Positions 1 to 9,201 are shown, numbered from the stretch's first letter. The stretch: 64,000 nucleotides of DNA from Rhizobium sp. L43 (GCF_002531725.1 NZ_NWSQ01000033.1:1-64000); one strand, 5' to 3'. Program-made: numbers and translations. The notes: generated by a model from the sequence alone, not told the origin.

Positions 1-3000
1 GCTTCCGTGATCGTGTCGTTGCCATCGCCGCGGGCATAGACATAAGTGTCGTTTCCATCTCCGCCATTCAAGGCGTCGTTACCCCGCCGGCCAATGAGCC
101 TGTCGGCTGTGTTGAAGCCCGCTATGTTGTCGTTACCGGCAGTGCCCGCCTGATCGAGCAGCCTAGTGCGAATGTCAGAGCGGCTCCACACGGTGCCGTC
201 GGCGAAGACCACCTGGTCGATGCCTTGGCTGAACCAGTCGTCGACGGTATCCTTCACCAGCACCGAACCAGCGTCACCGGCACCCGCTGCGCTTTCGGCG
301 ATAATAAAGGTGACGTCATTGCCGTTGCTTGCCAGGGTAACGTCGGACGGGTTCAGATCGATGAGCCTCAGCATATCGGCGGTGCCTTTGTTGGCAGCCT
401 CCGTGATCGTATCGTTGCCGTCACCGCGGGCATAGACGTAAGTGTCATTGCCGTTCAGTCCAAAGAGACTGTCATCGCCTCTGCCACCTGACAGCGTGTC
501 GTTTCCGCCGCTGCCTGTCAGACTATCGTTGCCATCACGACCTGCCATAAGGGCAGCGACACTAGTGCTCAGCGACTCTCCATCATTCGTTCCCTCGACA
601 ATCGAATTCAGGTCGAATGCTTCGACTATGAAGGAGCGATCAATGTCATCGAATAGCTCTACGACCTGCGATGCCAGCGACGGCATTTCATCTTTAAATA
701 CAGACAGAAGCGCGAGCGCGCTGGAGTCTGAGCCCAAGCTATGGGATCTGAACATCTCAACTAGTTGAAGTGCGAAGCTTCTGACATCCCCGCAAATGTG
801 CTGGTTCAGCGGGTTGATGAAAATATGTTTGAACGGTGCGAGTGAACCCAGGTCTGCTCCGAGCCCTTCCCGCGCGATGACAGACCAAGCAGATTGAGCG
901 AGGAAGTGAGCAGTATAATAATCCTTCAACTCCGAGAACGATTTCATCAGCGCCGTCGCGTTCTGGGAGGTTGGTTCTCCAACCATAATGGATCCGGGGG
1001 CTATGAAATTGCCCGCGATGCGATAGTCTTGGCCCATCATTTTTTGCAGAAGGGCCAGTGCCGGAGCGGGAATGGAGGGAAGTTCGTCTTCCTCGTCGCT
1101 TGGCGAAAGGAAGATTTGGGTCCCACCCCGTCCACCTGAAGAGGTGAACGTTGCTGTTGGGTTCAGTATCATTCCTTTAAGACCAAGGCCGTTCGCGAAC
1201 GAGCCTGGTGCCAAAGCCAGATTGTTCTCTTCCAACCAATCATGAAGCTTTCCAGGATCTATGTTTTCCGGTGAGAACACGTATCCCTTAGGTATCGGTG
1301 GACTGGAGGAGTTTCCGTATCCATCCCCGAGATAATCGGCCAGTTTGTCGGGATCGTAGGCAAAATAAACAAGGAGATTGTCGATTTCCTCCATCCACTG
1401 AACGTTCTCGACGTCCGCCCAATTGAAGAGAAGATGGTCCATCCCGCCGAGGAATTCGCTGAAGTTGCCACTGCGGGCGACCTCGATCAAAGCTTGGGCC
1501 TCGGCCTTGAGCGAACTATCCTGCGTCATCGCGACCCACAAGCCGGGGACGTCGCCGTAGCCGGCAAGCTTCGGCAGATCATACACGTCAGCGCTGTATG
1601 CGAAGTTCTCTGGCACAATGTAGCTGCTTTGAAACTGCGAAAGTGCAAATACAATTTCGGCGGATTGTGTTACGGCACCATCGTTCCAGGTGACGTGGCT
1701 TGTGCTGAGAACCCTGTTGCCACTTAACATTGCTCCGGAAGGAGAAGCCTCAAGACTAAGGGACCTGACACCGTAGTCCGTCAGGGAGTGAAGCTCGTCG
1801 GACGACGACGAACCATCGCCGTTTGCATCTTTCCATATCTGCAAGGAATGGAACGCGGCATCGTTTGCATCGATGACATTGTCGCCATTGCTATCGAGGA
1901 GACGCAACTCCTGATATCCAAAGGAGGTCTGGGAACCAAACAACTCGGCGATATCATCAATGCGCCCGTTTCCGTTTTCGTCCAAGACCAACAGCCCGTC
2001 ATCTGGTCCAACCCAACCAGTCCGTTCAGCGAAGCCATCGCCGTCAAGGTCGAAGTAGGCCGTTGAGGCACCAAGGCTTGTGAGTTCGATACCGTCCCCG
2101 TCCAGATCAATGACAAGAGGTTCGCAGGAAGGCGGATTGAACAGCAAGGAGAGAGCCGTATACCACCCAGGCAGATCATTGGGATCGAGTAGCCCAAGGT
2201 CCGTTAGAATCTTATGGAGCAACTGCGCGCCGTTGGAAATCGCATCGATAACGCCACCGACTGCCCAGGCGGCTGCTACAACGGCTGCGGCGGCCACAGA
2301 AAACTCGCCTGCAATAGCAACCGTGGTCGTTATTGCCACAGCGCTCAGAGCCGCCGAAACGCCATAGTTGGCGATGACCCCTACCAAATCGCTCCAGTCC
2401 CCGGTCTGTATACCGGTTTTGATGGCGTCATAAGACAGATTGAGGAATTCCACTGTGTCGCCCAGAAGCCCGCCGCCCAGCCCAACAAGCTTACTATCGA
2501 GAATTGCTGCCATCCGGTCGATAGTAGCCTGGTCAAGATGAGACAGATCGCCGGGCAGTCTGTCGGAAACACCCGCCAACAGATTCGAGAAATTCGAAAT
2601 GTCTGCCATCGCCTTGTCGAACTGGTTGGCATCGAGGTATCCATCCTCCGATACCGCAAAGTTCGTGATGTAATACGACAAGAATTCCTTTATACTTACA
2701 TCGCTGCCGAGGTTATTCTTGACCTCAAAATTCGCGACAATACTGATCTGCGTTATAGCCTTGTTAGCCTCAATCTGCCCACTCAGATCATTTTGATACC
2801 CCCCCGATTCGCTGAGACCGAGTTGCACCGTCGAAATGCGGGAGATTGCTATATTATATTGATCAATTGTGAGATGGCCGGCGTCATGCGCATGGTTTAT
2901 TAAAGAAGTGACCGCATCCAGCCGTGCCTGCAAATTGTGATCCACCCCGACATCCGTCAACGTCCTATCCAGCCCGGTAATGTAGGCTTCCAATGAGGTG

Positions 3001-3467
3001 TCAGTTACTGTCCAACTGTCATATGCGCTGGCAAGATTAGCCGCATACTCAGTCGTGCCCATCACGCCCAGGGTCTGTCCTTCAATAGTGACAAGTCCTT
3101 GACTCAACTGTCTTGCAAAGAAATGGAGTTTGTACACTTTAGCGAGCTGCGTTTGGGGGCTAGCGCTCGAATCTAAAATCGTATCGATCTCTAAGATTAG
3201 AAATTGGGTGTAACCTGGATGGCTACCTATGTGCAGCGAACTCCCGAAACCGCTCTCATAGTAAATATTTTTTCCATCCACGCCTGTGAGTGCCCGCACA
3301 TAGGCCGCGTCTTGGGGATCGCTGAAAAGTGCGATCTCGTTGCCAGCCATATCCATTGTGAAATTAGTTTCGGCAAGCAACGATGCCAGCCGTTCGGCAA
3401 TCGTCGGGTCAAGCAACAATTCCACGGGAAAGATATGATGTATTTGGAATGCAAAAGGCACTGCCAT
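1..3467 (-). CDS. Large RTX (FrpC-like) calcium-binding protein, 3' end outside window
   Basis: An uninterrupted reading frame of about 1,155 codons runs from ATG at 3467 off the left edge. GAGGGGG lies 8 bases before the start. The protein begins with a region I do not recognise, with an Ala/Val-rich hydrophobic stretch around residues 360-410. Residues about 450-540 carry the DLDGDG, DENGNGRIDD and DSNGDNVID calcium-binding loops typical of FrpA/FrpC-like proteins. From about residue 975 there are GGNDTLSGG-type nonapeptides. The block YVYARGDGNDTITEA occurs twice, 132 residues apart, separated by a segment like the haemolysin-associated HCBP-related domain. No N-terminal signal peptide is seen, as expected for type I secretion through a C-terminal signal, but that end is not in the window. 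It is probably a secreted toxin or surface protein; the activity is unknown. It sits 27 bases behind an Imm11-like gene. Confidence 0.88.
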   Translation of the reverse strand, partial: MAVPFAFQIHHIFPVELLLDPTIAERLASLLAETNFTMDMAGNEIALFSDPQDAAYVRALTGVDGKNIYYESGFGSSLHIGSHPGYTQFLILEIDTILDSSASPQTQLAKVYKLHFFARQLSQGLVTIEGQTLGVMGTTEYAANLASAYDSWTVTDTSLEAYITGLDRTLTDVGVDHNLQARLDAVTSLINHAHDAGHLTIDQYNIAISRISTVQLGLSESGGYQNDLSGQIEANKAITQISIVANFEVKNNLGSDVSIKEFLSYYITNFAVSEDGYLDANQFDKAMADISNFSNLLAGVSDRLPGDLSHLDQATIDRMAAILDSKLVGLGGGLLGDTVEFLNLSYDAIKTGIQTGDWSDLVGVIANYGVSAALSAVAITTTVAIAGEFSVAAAAVVAAAWAVGGVIDAISNGAQLLHKILTDLGLLDPNDLPGWYTALSLLFNPPSCEPLVIDLDGDGIELTSLGASTAYFDLDGDGFAERTGWVGPDDGLLVLDENGNGRIDDIAELFGSQTSFGYQELRLLDSNGDNVIDANDAAFHSLQIWKDANGDGSSSSDELHSLTDYGVRSLSLEASPSGAMLSGNRVLSTSHVTWNDGAVTQSAEIVFALSQFQSSYIVPENFAYSADVYDLPKLAGYGDVPGLWVAMTQDSSLKAEAQALIEVARSGNFSEFLGGMDHLLFNWADVENVQWMEEIDNLLVYFAYDPDKLADYLGDGYGNSSSPPIPKGYVFSPENIDPGKLHDWLEENNLALAPGSFANGLGLKGMILNPTATFTSSGGRGGTQIFLSPSDEEDELPSIPAPALALLQKMMGQDYRIAGNFIAPGSIMVGEPTSQNATALMKSFSELKDYYTAHFLAQSAWSVIAREGLGADLGSLAPFKHIFINPLNQHICGDVRSFALQLVEMFRSHSLGSDSSALALLSVFKDEMPSLASQVVELFDDIDRSFIVEAFDLNSIVEGTNDGESLSTSVAALMAGRDGNDSLTGSGGNDTLSGGRGDDSLFGLNGNDTYVYARGDGNDTITEAANKGTADMLRLIDLNPSDVTLASNGNDVTFIIAESAAGAGDAGSVLVKDTVDDWFSQGIDQVVFADGTVWSRSDIRTRLLDQAGTAGNDNIAGFNTADRLIGRRGNDALNGGDGNDTYVYARGDGNDTITE
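9..456 (-). repeat. 396-bp (132-codon) repeat inside the RTX gene
   Basis: The stretch at about 6-58 recurs almost exactly at about 402-454. It encodes the same calcium-binding block (YVYARGDGNDTIT). The distance, 396 bases, is a whole number of codons, so the C-terminal region is built from about 132-residue units. More units may lie beyond position 1. Confidence 0.8.
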
Positions 3468-3494
3468 TTATCTGTCCCCCTCAGAGAGCCCCAA

Positions 3495-4121
3495 TTAGTC
3501 TGCTTTGACGACGCGGCAGGCACGAAAACCAAAGACCCTACCCATTTTTGCCGCTCGCAGAGCCTGCGTAAGACGGTCGCTCAGGAAAAACATGCGGATC
3601 AACGGTGGACTCACCCACAGGTCAGGCCCCTCTAACGCGGCCGGGCTGACGACCACATCGTCGTCGTGCAGGTTGGGTGGCATCCTCATACGTCCACTGC
3701 CGAGCACCCTTACGAGCGGCGAGTGCTCGCGCAGGAACGTATCCTTGCGCTCCCCGATGTTGAGACAAAAATACTCGCCTTCGACCGGCGTCTTGCGGTC
3801 ATGCTGCAAAAGCTTGATTGGATAGAGCGAGGAATGGCCGAGATCGAATTGCCGCAGCACATCCGCGCAGGCCGCCGAAACCACCACCGCACCGGCAGCA
3901 AGCACGAGATCAGCCTGCTTCTTTTCCTTCTTGTCCGGATATATGGCAAAGATCTCGGTTGGAAAATGCTCGGCAGACATCGGCTCGCCGGCTTGATTCA
4001 ATTCGGCCATCTGGCCGAGGCTCATGCCCGTTGGCAACGGATCAGCGGTAAACCCCTTGATCCGCGTTGGATCCATGAAGGCGCGGCTGGCCCAGACTCG
4101 TGCGCTTTGAGACTGCGTCAT
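3495..4121 (-). CDS. Imm11-like (DUF1629) family protein, possible immunity protein
   Basis: 208 residues, no signal peptide, so probably cytoplasmic. The C-terminal half holds the family signature: an acidic DDDVVVSPAALEG segment (about residues 153-165), then DLWVSP, FFLSDRLTQALRAAK and a final RACRVV. GEYFCLNI at about 115-122 also fits. This pattern matches the family once called DUF1629 and now named Imm11, found as immunity proteins in polymorphic toxin loci. The assignment is from memory of the family, not from a search. AGGAG lies 12 bases before the ATG. It is the first gene of a two-gene operon with the RTX gene, which makes it a candidate immunity partner. It could also be a DUF1629 protein with another role. 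Confidence 0.7.
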   Translation of the reverse strand: MTQSQSARVWASRAFMDPTRIKGFTADPLPTGMSLGQMAELNQAGEPMSAEHFPTEIFAIYPDKKEKKQADLVLAAGAVVVSAACADVLRQFDLGHSSLYPIKLLQHDRKTPVEGEYFCLNIGERKDTFLREHSPLVRVLGSGRMRMPPNLHDDDVVVSPAALEGPDLWVSPPLIRMFFLSDRLTQALRAAKMGRVFGFRACRVVKAD

Positions 4122-4613
4122 AGCTGCAATAATCTCCTGCTTCAGCTCACATCCGCACCGACAAAATCCTGAATAACAGCCGGGGTAAAGCGGGATTGCT
4201 CACAAATCATGCGCACGCGAATGCGCTGCGTGACGACGCATCTCTTGATTTCAGACAGTTGTTTCCGGAAACGATACTTCAGCGCAAAGAAAATAAAACT
4301 ACAAACACGCCTCCCCCACTCGCATTTGCAATTACAATCACAATTCATGATGAATTATAGTTACGATGTCAACCAGAATTTGCAACACATTGTGAAATAC
4401 CACCACTCGAAGAACGGTCCGGAAATGTATTAATAGCCAAGATTTTGATAAAGTTATGATGACTAAATATATGCTCGTAGGAGCACGATTGTATTTACAT
4501 CAAACAAAAACGAACTTTAACCAAGGTTAACGTGCGCGAATTTCTAAGAGCGAGAGAAGTTTAATAGACTTGTTGCCAAATTCGATCTACGGCCTGTGGA
4601 AGTTTATCTGACG
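4122..4613. promoter_or_regulatory. AT-rich gene-free stretch: likely promoter region of the RTX operon and island edge
   Basis: No convincing gene. From about 4240 to 4600 the sequence is clearly richer in A and T than the rest of the window. It contains a 14-bp perfect palindrome, TTAACC-AA-GGTTAA, at 4517-4530. It lies upstream of the Imm11/RTX operon, so it probably holds its promoter and operator. The AT-rich character stops at about 4618, where rhizobial-type coding sequence begins. Confidence 0.5.
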
Positions 4614-4820
4614 TTAGATAGCGATCGCCAGCGCCGTCATCTGCCGCGTGTCGTCGGTCGCGGCGATCACGCGGGCCTGCTCGAGCTGCTGGTAGACGCC
4701 CTCGCTCGACACCTGGAAAAGCTTGATGACGCGGTCCTGGCGCAGCTGGTTGCGAAAGCCGGTGAAATCGAAACGGGTCAGCAGATTTTCGACATTGAAG
4801 GTGGCGAGGCGAAGCGACAT
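4614..4820 (-). pseudogene. 5' fragment of an endonuclease/exonuclease/phosphatase family gene
   Basis: The first 66 or so codons (start ATG 4820) read MSLRLATFNVENLL and so on, the usual N-terminus of the EEP nuclease superfamily, where the FNVENLL strand carries the metal-binding Asn. The family protein is several hundred residues long. Here the similarity stops after TALAIA at about 4618 and the frame meets a stop at 4614, exactly where the AT-rich island starts. I infer that island insertion or a deletion removed the rest. The fragment cannot be active. Confidence 0.75.
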
Positions 4821-5029
4821 GGCAGGAGTCCGGTTGCGGACCGTACCTTATCCGGCAATTGCCGCAGGAAAAGGTGGCGGACGCAAGAAATATGCGAATA
4901 ACCACCCGCTTGCATCCCGGACGCAGTGAGCTGTGTGTCAGCTCGACGAGCGGTGGCAGCGGTTAGAACAGTCATGTAATGTCTTCTGTATTGCTTATGA
5001 ATTCTGGATGTTCTGGAGTCGCGAAAATC

Positions 5030-5236
5030 ATGACCCCCAAAGAGAAAGAGATCCTGGAAGCGCTGGCGTGGATGTGCGAGCAATACCTCAGCCGCGGCAA
5101 TGGCTTTCTGGACCACAAAGCGATGCACGCCGGCGAGCTAGCGATCGAAGTCCTTGCCTCCTACGGTTTCGTTAAGTCGGATATTCAAGGTGACAGCTGG
5201 ACTGAAGAAGGCCTGCTTCTTCTTGAAGGTTCGTAA
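5030..5236 (+). CDS. Small conserved hypothetical protein (68 aa)
   Basis: A short acidic protein starting MTPKEKEILEALAWMC, mostly predicted helical, ending in EEGLLLLEGS. I chose ATG 5030 because GGAG lies about 10 bases upstream; a longer form from ATG 4979 would add 17 residues with no ribosome site. No domain is recognised. It stands alone, converging on the ABC transporter operon with only 3 bases between the two stop codons. Codon use fits the chromosome, so it is probably real, but its role is unknown. Confidence 0.6.
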   Translation: MTPKEKEILEALAWMCEQYLSRGNGFLDHKAMHAGELAIEVLASYGFVKSDIQGDSWTEEGLLLLEGS

Positions 5237-5239
5237 GGC

Positions 5240-6259
5240 TTAAAGCCGCCAGCCGGCGCGGATGACGGCGTGCACGGTTTCACCGGCCTCGACGACGACG
5301 CGGCTATAGGCGCGCAGCGTCTGGCCGTTGCCGAGCGTGAGTTTGACGGCGTAGCGCTCGCCCTCGAAAAGCACGGATTCGACAATCGCGGGAGCCCCCT
5401 CGCCGCCGATGATCACATCCTCCGGTCGCACCAGGATATCGACGCCGTCGGTATTGGCGGCCTGGAGCGCATCCTCAAGCTCGTCCCACTCCAGCTGGCG
5501 TTCGCCGCCCATGACAGGCAGCGTCAGGATCGCGCCGCGTCCGATCAGCCCGCCGACGATGCGCCCTTCCGGCCGGGCGTAGATTTCGGCCGGCGACGCC
5601 ACCTGCAGCAGCCGGCCCTCCGACATGACGGCGACGTCGGTTGCCAGCGCCATCGCCTCGCTCTGGTCGTGGGTGACGTAGATCATCGCAGCACCCGAGC
5701 GCTGGTGGAACTCGCGGAACGTCTCCTCCATCTCCTGCTTCAGGTGCCGGTCGAGATTGGCAAGCGGCTCGTCGAGCAGCACGACGTCGGGCGAGGTCAC
5801 CAGGCAGCGCGCGAGCGCCACGCGCTGGCGCTGGCCGCCGGAGAGATCGGTCGGCCGCCGCTCGGCGTAATCGGCAAGCCGGACGGTGCCAAGCGCATCG
5901 CGCACCTTCGCCCGGTAGGTCTCGCCTGATATGCCGCGCACTTTCAGGGGATAGCCGACATTGTCGGCGACGCTCATATGCGGCCACAGCGCATAGGACT
6001 GGAAAACCATCGCCATGTTGCGCTTCTCAGGCGGCAGCGACTGAGATGCGTCGGCCAGCAGCCGCTCGCCGAGATGGATCGAGCCATCGGTCGGCGTCTC
6101 GAAACCGGCGATCATCCGCAGCACCGTCGTCTTGCCGCAGCCGGAAGGACCGAGCAGCGCCAGGAAGCCGCCCTCACGCACATCGAGCGAAAAATCGCTG
6201 ACGGCGGCCCGCCCGGTGCCGAAATCCTTGGCCACCCGGTTGAGGATCAGTTGCGCCAT
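5240..6259 (-). CDS. ABC transporter ATP-binding protein (FbpC/PotA-like)
   Basis: 339 residues. The nucleotide-binding domain has Walker A GPSGCGKTT (about residue 37), signature LSGGQRQR, Walker B VVLLDEP and the switch His in VTHDQSEA. A C-terminal TOBE-type region follows (VRPEDV, then a small beta domain), as in importers of iron(III), polyamines or phosphonates. I chose ATG 6259 (MAQLI) because AAAGGGG precedes it; an upstream in-frame start at 6295 lies deep inside the permease gene. It overlaps the permease 3' end by 13 bases, consistent with translational coupling. It energises the two-gene system upstream on the same strand. Confidence 0.92.
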   Translation of the reverse strand: MAQLILNRVAKDFGTGRAAVSDFSLDVREGGFLALLGPSGCGKTTVLRMIAGFETPTDGSIHLGERLLADASQSLPPEKRNMAMVFQSYALWPHMSVADNVGYPLKVRGISGETYRAKVRDALGTVRLADYAERRPTDLSGGQRQRVALARCLVTSPDVVLLDEPLANLDRHLKQEMEETFREFHQRSGAAMIYVTHDQSEAMALATDVAVMSEGRLLQVASPAEIYARPEGRIVGGLIGRGAILTLPVMGGERQLEWDELEDALQAANTDGVDILVRPEDVIIGGEGAPAIVESVLFEGERYAVKLTLGNGQTLRAYSRVVVEAGETVHAVIRAGWRL

Positions 6260-7941
6260 GGGACCACCCCTTTCGGCAGGCGTTTGGCGAGACACTCGAG
6301 CAACAGCATCATGACGACGACCATGAGGACGACAAGCACCGAGAGCGCCGAGGCAAGATCCGAGCTACCGCTGTCGTCGAGATTGTAGATGGCGACACCG
6401 AGCGTCTGGGTGCCGGCCGACCAGAGCAGTGCCGAGATCGTCAGCTCGTTGCAGGCGATCAGGAAGACGAGGATGACGGAAGCGCCGGCGGCCGGCGCAA
6501 TCAGCGGCACAATGATATCGAAAAGCCGGCGGAAGAAGCCGGCGCCGGAAAGCCGTGCGGCCTCTTCCAGCGCCGGATCGAGCTGATGGAAGGCGCTGAC
6601 CACGGGCTTCAGGCTGACGGCGAAGAAGGAGGAGAAATAGGCGATCAGGATGATCCAGATCGTGCCGTAGAGCGAGACGTTGAGGAGCGGGATCGGCGCG
6701 GCAAAGACGAGGATGAAGGACACCGCCATGACGATGCCGGGCAGCGAATAAGGTATTTCGATCAGGCTGGAGACGATGCGCGACAGCGCGTCCCTGCGCC
6801 GCGTCAGGGCATAGGCCGCAAGCACCGTCATCATGAGGAGACCAACGGCGGTGGCGCTGGCGAGCGACAGCGAATTGACGAAGGCCGTGCGCGTGACCGC
6901 CTGCCGGAACAGGATCTCCTGAAAGGCATGCAGCGACATGGTCTTGAAGGTGAGCGGCACACCATAGGCCGGCACCAGCGCGCCGGCAACCAGCGCAAAG
7001 AAGGGTGCAGCCAGCATGAAGAACAGGATGACCCAGAGCAGCGGTGTGAACAGCAGGCGCCAGGCGCCGAGTTCGAAGGCGGCACTCGCGCCCGACAGGC
7101 CGATGACGCGGTAATCGCGGCCGCGCAGCGCCCGGTCCTGGATCATCAGCCCGACGACCGAGATGATGGCGATGATCGCCGAGAGCACGGCGACATCGCC
7201 GAAGGTGCGGCTGGTGAAGGCTGAGAATTTGGTGAAGATCAAGGTCGGCAGCGTGAAGATCGAGGCGGGAATGCCGAGAATGGCGGGAATGCCGAAATTG
7301 CCGGTGCAGGAGACGAAGGAGATCGCCGCCCCGGCGATGATGCCGGGCAGCGACAAGGGCAGGATGATATCGCTGAACACCCGCAGACTGGAAGCGCCGG
7401 ACAGCCGCGCCGCCTCGACGCCGTCGCGCGGCAGCGTCATCAGCCCGGCCCGGAGCGCGAGGTAGACCAGCGGCGCATGCTGCACGCCATAGAGCAGCGC
7501 AATGCCGCCCACCGAATAGAGCGGCTGCGGCGAGCCGAGCGGCGGGGCAAGCGAGAGCGCCTTCAACAGCGGGCTTGATGGACCCGACATATGCACCCAG
7601 GCAAGCGCCGTCACCTGCGGCGGGATCATCATCGGCAGCACGAAGAAGAAGCTGAGCGGCCCCTTGCCGCGAATATCGGTCAGCGTCAGCAGGAAGGCGA
7701 AGAGGCAGCCGATGAAAAGCGAGATGATCGTGCCCAGAATTGATGTGACGACAGTGTAATAGGTCGCCGCCCAGAGCGACGGCGCGCTCAGCACATCGAT
7801 CACGCCGCCATTGGCAAAGGCTGATATCCCGACCATGGCAAGGCGGGCGAGCGGCAGCACGCTGAGGATCAGGACTGTGATGACGACAAAAGGAAACAGC
7901 CAGGCAGGCTGGCTGTTTCCGGTTCTGACATATCCGTGCAT
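6247..7941 (-). CDS. Double-length ABC transporter permease (FbpB-like)
   Basis: 564 residues with about twelve membrane helices. It is two binding-protein-dependent permease domains fused in tandem: both halves carry an EAA loop, EAARLSGASSLRVFSDIILPLSLPG in the first and EEAARLSGAGFFRRLFDIIVPL in the second (each shown here only as the family landmark). This duplicated architecture is typical of FbpB/AfuB iron(III) permeases and relatives. Start ATG 7941 (MHGYVRTG) lies 7 bases after the stop of the binding-protein gene; longer in-frame starts would overlap that gene. It forms the membrane channel for the ATPase 5240-6259. Confidence 0.92.
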   Translation of the reverse strand: MHGYVRTGNSQPAWLFPFVVITVLILSVLPLARLAMVGISAFANGGVIDVLSAPSLWAATYYTVVTSILGTIISLFIGCLFAFLLTLTDIRGKGPLSFFFVLPMMIPPQVTALAWVHMSGPSSPLLKALSLAPPLGSPQPLYSVGGIALLYGVQHAPLVYLALRAGLMTLPRDGVEAARLSGASSLRVFSDIILPLSLPGIIAGAAISFVSCTGNFGIPAILGIPASIFTLPTLIFTKFSAFTSRTFGDVAVLSAIIAIISVVGLMIQDRALRGRDYRVIGLSGASAAFELGAWRLLFTPLLWVILFFMLAAPFFALVAGALVPAYGVPLTFKTMSLHAFQEILFRQAVTRTAFVNSLSLASATAVGLLMMTVLAAYALTRRRDALSRIVSSLIEIPYSLPGIVMAVSFILVFAAPIPLLNVSLYGTIWIILIAYFSSFFAVSLKPVVSAFHQLDPALEEAARLSGAGFFRRLFDIIVPLIAPAAGASVILVFLIACNELTISALLWSAGTQTLGVAIYNLDDSGSSDLASALSVLVVLMVVVMMLLLECLAKRLPKGVVPWRN

Positions 7942-7948
7942 GAAAGGA

Positions 7949-8926
7949 TCAGTTCGAACCGTAGATGCCCGAGAAGGTCTTGAGGTCCTGATCGGCATTC
8001 TTCAATGCTTCGGCCGCCTTGATCGGCAGCATCTTGATGGTATCGCGCGCCGGAAAACCTTCCGGAACCTTCATGTCGTTGCGGGCCGGGATATAGCCGA
8101 GCTTCAGGAAGCCCTCCTGGCCTTTCTCGGAGAGCACGTAATCGACGAATTTCTTGGCGGCTTCGGCGTTCTTGCTGCTGGCAAGGATACCGACCGGCTC
8201 GGTGACGGCGGAGACGCCTTCGCTCGGGAAGACGAACTCGACGGGAGCGCCCTTGGCCTTCTCGCGGATCGGCAGGTAATCGACGACCACGCCATAGGCC
8301 TTTTCGCCCGAGGCGACCGACTTCAGCACGGCGCCGTTGCCGCCGGCAGCGATTGCGCCGTTTTCAGCGAGCGACTTGTAGAAATCCCAGCCGAGGCCGG
8401 GAACGGCGGCGAGCGTCTGGGCGTGAATAAGGGCCGCACCCGAGGCAAGCGGGCTCGGCATGGTGACGAGGCCCTTGGCCTCCGGCTTGGTCAGGTCCTT
8501 CCAGCTCGTCGGCTTCATCGCCGCCGAGGTGTTGTACATGATGCCTGTCGTGATCAGCTTGGTCGAGTAATAATAGCCGTCGGCGTCATAGAGGGCGGCG
8601 TCGTACTGAGCAGCCTCCGGTGACTTGTAGGCGAGCAGCTTGCCGTCTTCCTTGAGGCGCTCCAGCGTCACCACGTCGGCGATCAGGAGGATGTCGGCGA
8701 CCGGGTTGCCGGCCTGGATCTCGGCCTGCAGCTTGGCGACGATCTTCGGCGTGCCGTCGCGTACCCAGTCGACCTTGATATCGGGATTGGCGGCCATGAA
8801 CCCATCGACCGTCGCCTGCGCGTCTTCATTCGGCTGGCTGGTGTAGAGAACGAGGTTTGCGGCGGAAGCCGGAATGGCAAAAAGGCTCGCAGCGACAAGT
8901 GCTGCGGCGGAAACGATCGTTTTCAT
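7949..8926 (-). CDS. ABC transporter periplasmic binding protein (FbpA-like)
   Basis: 325 residues. A clear signal peptide (MKTIVSAAALVAASLFAIPASA) is followed by a mature start ANLVLYTSQPNEDAQ, the usual opening of class II binding proteins of the iron(III)/phosphonate/thiamine group. GAGGATCC precedes ATG 8926. It is the first gene of a binding protein, permease, ATPase operon. The closest textbook counterpart is FbpABC for ferric iron, but the ligand cannot be read from the sequence. I saw no obvious iron-response box upstream, so another anionic or organic ligand is possible. Confidence 0.9.
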   Translation of the reverse strand: MKTIVSAAALVAASLFAIPASAANLVLYTSQPNEDAQATVDGFMAANPDIKVDWVRDGTPKIVAKLQAEIQAGNPVADILLIADVVTLERLKEDGKLLAYKSPEAAQYDAALYDADGYYYSTKLITTGIMYNTSAAMKPTSWKDLTKPEAKGLVTMPSPLASGAALIHAQTLAAVPGLGWDFYKSLAENGAIAAGGNGAVLKSVASGEKAYGVVVDYLPIREKAKGAPVEFVFPSEGVSAVTEPVGILASSKNAEAAKKFVDYVLSEKGQEGFLKLGYIPARNDMKVPEGFPARDTIKMLPIKAAEALKNADQDLKTFSGIYGSN

Positions 8927-9201
8927 GGGAAGGATCCTCGATTTCGATACCCCTCCCTTATTAGGGGTCCTTTACAGCGATGTGACAGCGGGCCGCTGCC
9001 GCCGGGCCTGGATTCAGCGCGCTCCTTTATGGCTTGTCGCACTGTCGACAATGGGTTGATCACGCCTCCAATTTCTGGAATCGCTATGGGTACGCCGGCC
9101 TGCACAAGCGCAAGCGGCTCACGCAGGCGTGAACACCCTGCCATTTGCCATTGTGCCGCTTCGCGGTACGTCAATCACGTTTCGATGAAGGAGGAGTTTC
9201 A
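8927..9201. promoter_or_regulatory. Divergent intergenic region
   Basis: 275 bases between the binding-protein gene and the aldo/keto reductase gene, which point away from each other. It must hold both promoters. I see no convincing gene and no strong dyad, apart from the AGGAGG ribosome site just before 9202. Confidence 0.4.

Noticed and set aside
4142..4433. Two short reading frames (minus 4142-4348, plus 4209-4433) in the AT-rich stretch
   Set aside because: No ribosome sites, odd composition rich in Cys, Arg and Ser, and they overlap each other. More likely promoter DNA.
7949..8960. Iron-response (Fur/RirA-type) box before the FbpA-like gene
   Set aside because: No convincing TGA-N9-TCA or similar motif was found, so iron control and iron as ligand are not claimed.
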